DNA of 7,455 nucleotides from Nitrospinota bacterium (lineage in GTDB: Bacteria > Tectomicrobia > Entotheonellia > J063): NCBI GenBank assembly GCA_003696125.1, contig RFHZ01000708.1, positions 1-7,455 of the forward strand, given 5' to 3'. Positions 4,999 to 7,455 of this stretch are shown here, piece after piece. A program made the translations under genes and the position numbers. A model generated the notes under the pieces. It was not told where the DNA came from, did not search any database, and saw only the letters and a program-made list of their open reading frames with translations. Position 1 is the stretch's first letter. Each line of letters opens with the position of its first letter.

Positions 4999-6516
4999 CT
5001 AGCTCAAGGGTACCGATTGACCGGCCAGAACCCAGACCTGTTCAAAGGCCAGCAGCCCGGCCAGGGCAAGGACACCGGACAGAAAGGCGATCAGAGACGT
5101 TGTACCGATCAGCCCCAGGAGCAGGAGGGGCAGGAGGCTCCCTCCCAGGACGACTCCTCCCCAGAAGAGCAACTTCACAGGCCCGGCAGTGATGAAGCGG
5201 ATGGCCTGGGCCGTCTCGCCGTTCGGGTGGGAGGTGAGGAGTTCACCCAGGATAAGGAACAGGTTGAGGAAGAGGCCCCATCCCAGGATGCTCCCCAGCA
5301 GGGAGCGTTCTGCTCCGGAAAGGCTCAGGGTAAGGGTTCCGAGGAAGAGGAGGGCAGCGGCACCGGCCAGGACGGCTTGCAGGAGGAGATGGACTGGCAG
5401 CAGGGGATTCTGCCAGAGATCCCGTCCTTCTGCCTGCCCAAAGAGAAAGGCGGTGTAGACGGCGGTCAGCACCGCAAAGAGGAGTCCCATCCAGAGGAAG
5501 ACGGTACGCGGTGTCTCCAGTCCGATCAGGGTGGTGAGAAGCCAGAGGCCGAGCACCAGGCCGTAGATGGTAATGATAAAGGCCCCTAGAGTGAGCCACG
5601 ATTTCCATTGTGGGCGGAGCAGGATGGTGTAGAAGCGTTCCGGCCGCTTCAGATCCCAGATGAGCAGGAGACCGGTAATTACCAGAAACAGGATGGCCAG
5701 GAGGCTTCCTCCCCACCGCAGCAGGCCGGTCTCCGGCAGGAAACCGAGGGCAGGGAGGAGTCCACCCAGGAGAAAGGTTCCGGCCGCAATCGATTTGGTC
5801 CAGATATAGAGAGCGACCTTTCCTCCCCACACCGGCTCGTGCGGCACATTGTAGACGGTACGCGCCCTGGTAGCCAGCATCTCCAGCAGATCGCTCCCTG
5901 CCAGCGGATCAGCGGGGGCTTCACTCCAGAGATAGCCGTTGGCCGGCGAAGCAGCAGTGGGAGTCAGGGCAGCCTCGTCGGCATCGATATAGAAGAGTTT
6001 GGGCCGGGTACCCTGTTCCGGCTTGCGGACCTGGACCACCTCTCGACTGACCAGGCGGGAGATGAGGCTCTGCGGATCTTCCAGGTCGCCGGAGAGGATG
6101 GCCTGTTCTGGACAGACGATCTCACAGGCCGGTTTGAGTCCCACCTCGACCCGATGCGCACAGAAATGGCACTTGGCCGCGGTATGGGTTTGGGGATCGA
6201 TATAGAGGGCATCATAAGGACAGGCCTGCATGCAGGCTTTGCACCCGATACAGGCCTCCTGATCGAAATCGACGATACCGTCGCTCCGGTAATAGAGGGC
6301 GGTGACCGGACAGATACGCACACAGGGAGCGTTGGCGCAGTGATTACAGCGCAGCACGGCAAAATGCCGTCGCGTATGGGGAAAGGCCCCTTTCTCGACA
6401 TACTTGACCCAGGTGCGATAGACTCCCAGCGGCACCTGGTTTTCCTCCTTACAGGCGATGCTGCAGGCATGACAGCCGATACACTTGCGATGGTCGATGA
6501 GAAAACCGAGTTGCAT
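4999..6516 (-). CDS. Fused four-cluster ferredoxin / NrfD-type membrane anchor subunit
   Basis: A 505-residue fusion of the electron-transfer and membrane subunits of a complex iron-sulfur molybdoenzyme. Residues 1-140 are a DmsB/PsrB-type ferredoxin with 16 cysteines in four groups: 12-15-18-22, 57-60-65-69, 89-92-95-99 and 116-119-131-135, enough for four [4Fe-4S] clusters. A linker of about 90 residues (RPKLFYIDADEAAL, then ARTVYNVPHEPVWG) leads to an NrfD/PsrC-type domain (about 234-505) with about eight hydrophobic helices. That domain should exchange electrons with menaquinone or ubiquinone in the cytoplasmic membrane. Start: ATG at 6516 with GAGGAG six bases upstream (6523-6528); the frame is open to 6567, but upstream ATGs lack ribosome sites and MQLGFLIDHRKC is the family-typical N-terminus. 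The ferredoxin part has no signal peptide, in agreement with the signal-less catalytic subunit 60 bases downstream. These subunits are more often separate genes. Confidence 0.93.
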   Translation of the reverse strand: MQLGFLIDHRKCIGCHACSIACKEENQVPLGVYRTWVKYVEKGAFPHTRRHFAVLRCNHCANAPCVRICPVTALYYRSDGIVDFDQEACIGCKACMQACPYDALYIDPQTHTAAKCHFCAHRVEVGLKPACEIVCPEQAILSGDLEDPQSLISRLVSREVVQVRKPEQGTRPKLFYIDADEAALTPTAASPANGYLWSEAPADPLAGSDLLEMLATRARTVYNVPHEPVWGGKVALYIWTKSIAAGTFLLGGLLPALGFLPETGLLRWGGSLLAILFLVITGLLLIWDLKRPERFYTILLRPQWKSWLTLGAFIITIYGLVLGLWLLTTLIGLETPRTVFLWMGLLFAVLTAVYTAFLFGQAEGRDLWQNPLLPVHLLLQAVLAGAAALLFLGTLTLSLSGAERSLLGSILGWGLFLNLFLILGELLTSHPNGETAQAIRFITAGPVKLLFWGGVVLGGSLLPLLLLGLIGTTSLIAFLSGVLALAGLLAFEQVWVLAGQSVPLS

Positions 6517-6604
6517 GCGAATCTCCTCTACAACGAGTTCCGAAGCGTGCATCCCGCATCCTGGCAACTTCCGGTCTCAGGAAATGCCCAACGAGGTCCA
6601 GACC

Positions 6605-7455
6605 TCAAACCGGTTTGCACCATTCTGGAAGCTTCTGCACCAGCGGCAGTACTGTTGCCGGAAAGCATTCCTGACCGGCCGAGAGGTTTTCCTCTACCTG
6701 GACTCGCGTTTTGGCCCCCGGAATCACCACGGAGACGGCCGGCTGGGTCAAGACGAACTGCAATGCCCGCCGGGTCAGGCTTTCCTCTTCCTCCCCCAGG
6801 AGTTCTCGCAGGACCTTGACTCCGGCTATCCGCTCTGCAATCTCTTGCCGAGACCAGGATCGACGAAAGTCTCCTGGTGGGAAGCGAGGCACTTCTCGAT
6901 ATTTCCCGGTCAGGAAGCCATTGGCCAAGGGCTCCCGGACAATGACACCGATCTGATGCGCCTGCGCAGCAGGGAAGAGCGCTTCTCCGATGTGACGGCA
7001 AAAGAGGTGGTAGACGAACTGGAGCGTATCCACCCTTCCCTGTCTTATAGCACTGAGTCCTTCATCCACCGTGTGAATGGAAAGGCCATAGAAGCGGATT
7101 TTTCCCTCTGCTTTCAGCTCTTCCAGGGTCTCGTAGACCTCATCCGGGAGAGAACCGGGGGGGTTGTGCAACTGGTACAGATCGATATAATCGGTCTTGA
7201 GTCGCTTGAGGCTCTTCTCCAGGGCAAAGCGAAGGTAAGCAGGGGTAAAGTTCTGGCGCACCGGGCCGTGGTAGAAATCCCACCCGGCCTTGGTGGCGAT
7301 GTACACCCCCTGCCGTTTTCCTCGCAACGCCGTGCCGAGGAGCTTTTCGCTGTGTCCATGACCATAGATATCTGCCGTGTCAAAGAAATTACAACCCAGC
7401 TCTACTGCTCGTGCCACCGCTTTGAGAGCCTCGCGATCATCGATCGGACCATAAC
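6605..7455 (-). CDS. Aldo/keto reductase family oxidoreductase (partial, N-terminus missing)
   Basis: 282 residues are visible; the first 25-40 lie beyond the right edge, since the frame stays open through YGPIDDREALKAV to base 7455. This family reduces aldehydes or ketones with NADPH in a TIM-barrel fold. The full catalytic tetrad is present: Asp and Tyr in FFDTADIYG, Lys in ATKAG and His in YQLHNP. The C-terminal VSVVIPGAKTRVQVEEN is the typical cofactor-binding loop. The sequence resembles the YajO/Tas-like or general stress group more than the sugar reductases. The TGA stop at 6605 lies 88 bases before the FeS-NrfD gene, on the same strand and with no clear promoter or terminator between, so co-transcription is likely. 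Whether it serves the molybdoenzyme pathway is unknown. A GTG at 7417 could be mistaken for the start, but the conserved residues upstream show it is internal. Confidence 0.93.
   Translation of the reverse strand, partial: YGPIDDREALKAVARAVELGCNFFDTADIYGHGHSEKLLGTALRGKRQGVYIATKAGWDFYHGPVRQNFTPAYLRFALEKSLKRLKTDYIDLYQLHNPPGSLPDEVYETLEELKAEGKIRFYGLSIHTVDEGLSAIRQGRVDTLQFVYHLFCRHIGEALFPAAQAHQIGVIVREPLANGFLTGKYREVPRFPPGDFRRSWSRQEIAERIAGVKVLRELLGEEEESLTRRALQFVLTQPAVSVVIPGAKTRVQVEENLSAGQECFPATVLPLVQKLPEWCKPV

Noticed and set aside
6517-6567. N-terminal extension of the FeS-NrfD protein to an ATG at 6567
   Set aside because: The upstream ATGs lack ribosome sites, and GAGGAG is correctly placed for the ATG at 6516, where the ferredoxin domain begins.
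1-7455. CRISPR arrays, tRNA or rRNA genes, insertion sequences
   Set aside because: No regularly spaced repeats, cloverleaf-like segments, rRNA-like stretches or transposase motifs were seen on either strand.

Overview
This is a bacterial window. Every gene I can support lies on the minus strand, so the reading order runs from base 7455 down to base 1. Base composition is GC-rich (about 60% by eye). Shine-Dalgarno sites are strong (GGAGG or AGGAG), and both clear promoters are sigma70-like, with a TTGACA -35 box and a 17-bp spacer. I cannot fix the lineage from sequence alone. The mix of a quinone-linked molybdenum enzyme, double-hotdog acyl-CoA dehydratase and succinyl-CoA-synthetase-like ligase suggests a metabolically versatile, possibly anaerobic or facultative bacterium with CoA-ester metabolism, but this is inference.

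Layout in transcription order. (1) 7455-6605: an aldo/keto reductase, cut by the window edge at its N-terminus. (2) 6516-4999: a membrane protein in which a four-cluster ferredoxin subunit (PsrB/DmsB type) is fused to an NrfD/PsrC-type quinone-interacting anchor. (3) 4938-2164: a 924-residue molybdopterin oxidoreductase catalytic subunit with a [4Fe-4S] motif and a probable Cys molybdenum ligand but no Tat signal. These three sit head to tail with gaps of 60-90 bases and no visible promoter between them. Genes 2 and 3 together make a complete complex iron-sulfur molybdoenzyme that would exchange electrons with the quinone pool. (4) 2163-1944: a regulatory stretch with helically phased A/T-tracts, a near-consensus promoter and a leader of about 126 bases. 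(5) 1943-1638: an HU-family DNA-binding protein with an extra basic tail, followed by a strong intrinsic terminator. (6) 1637-1283: a non-coding stretch holding that terminator, a REP-like palindrome and a second promoter. (7) 1282-179: a MaoC/FAS1-type acyl dehydratase. (8) 161-1: the start of a succinyl-CoA-synthetase-beta-like ATP-grasp ligase subunit, 17 bases after the dehydratase.

The window therefore holds three transcription units: a redox operon (aldo/keto reductase, FeS-NrfD fusion, molybdoenzyme), a stand-alone HU gene, and a CoA-ester operon (dehydratase, ligase, continuing off the left edge). The most interesting item is the molybdoenzyme pair. Without a Tat signal on the catalytic subunit it should face the cytoplasm, unlike typical polysulfide, thiosulfate or DMSO reductases, so its substrate is likely an intracellular compound. 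Phenylacetyl-CoA:acceptor oxidoreductase is a known enzyme of that general kind, but I cannot show that this is the same enzyme.
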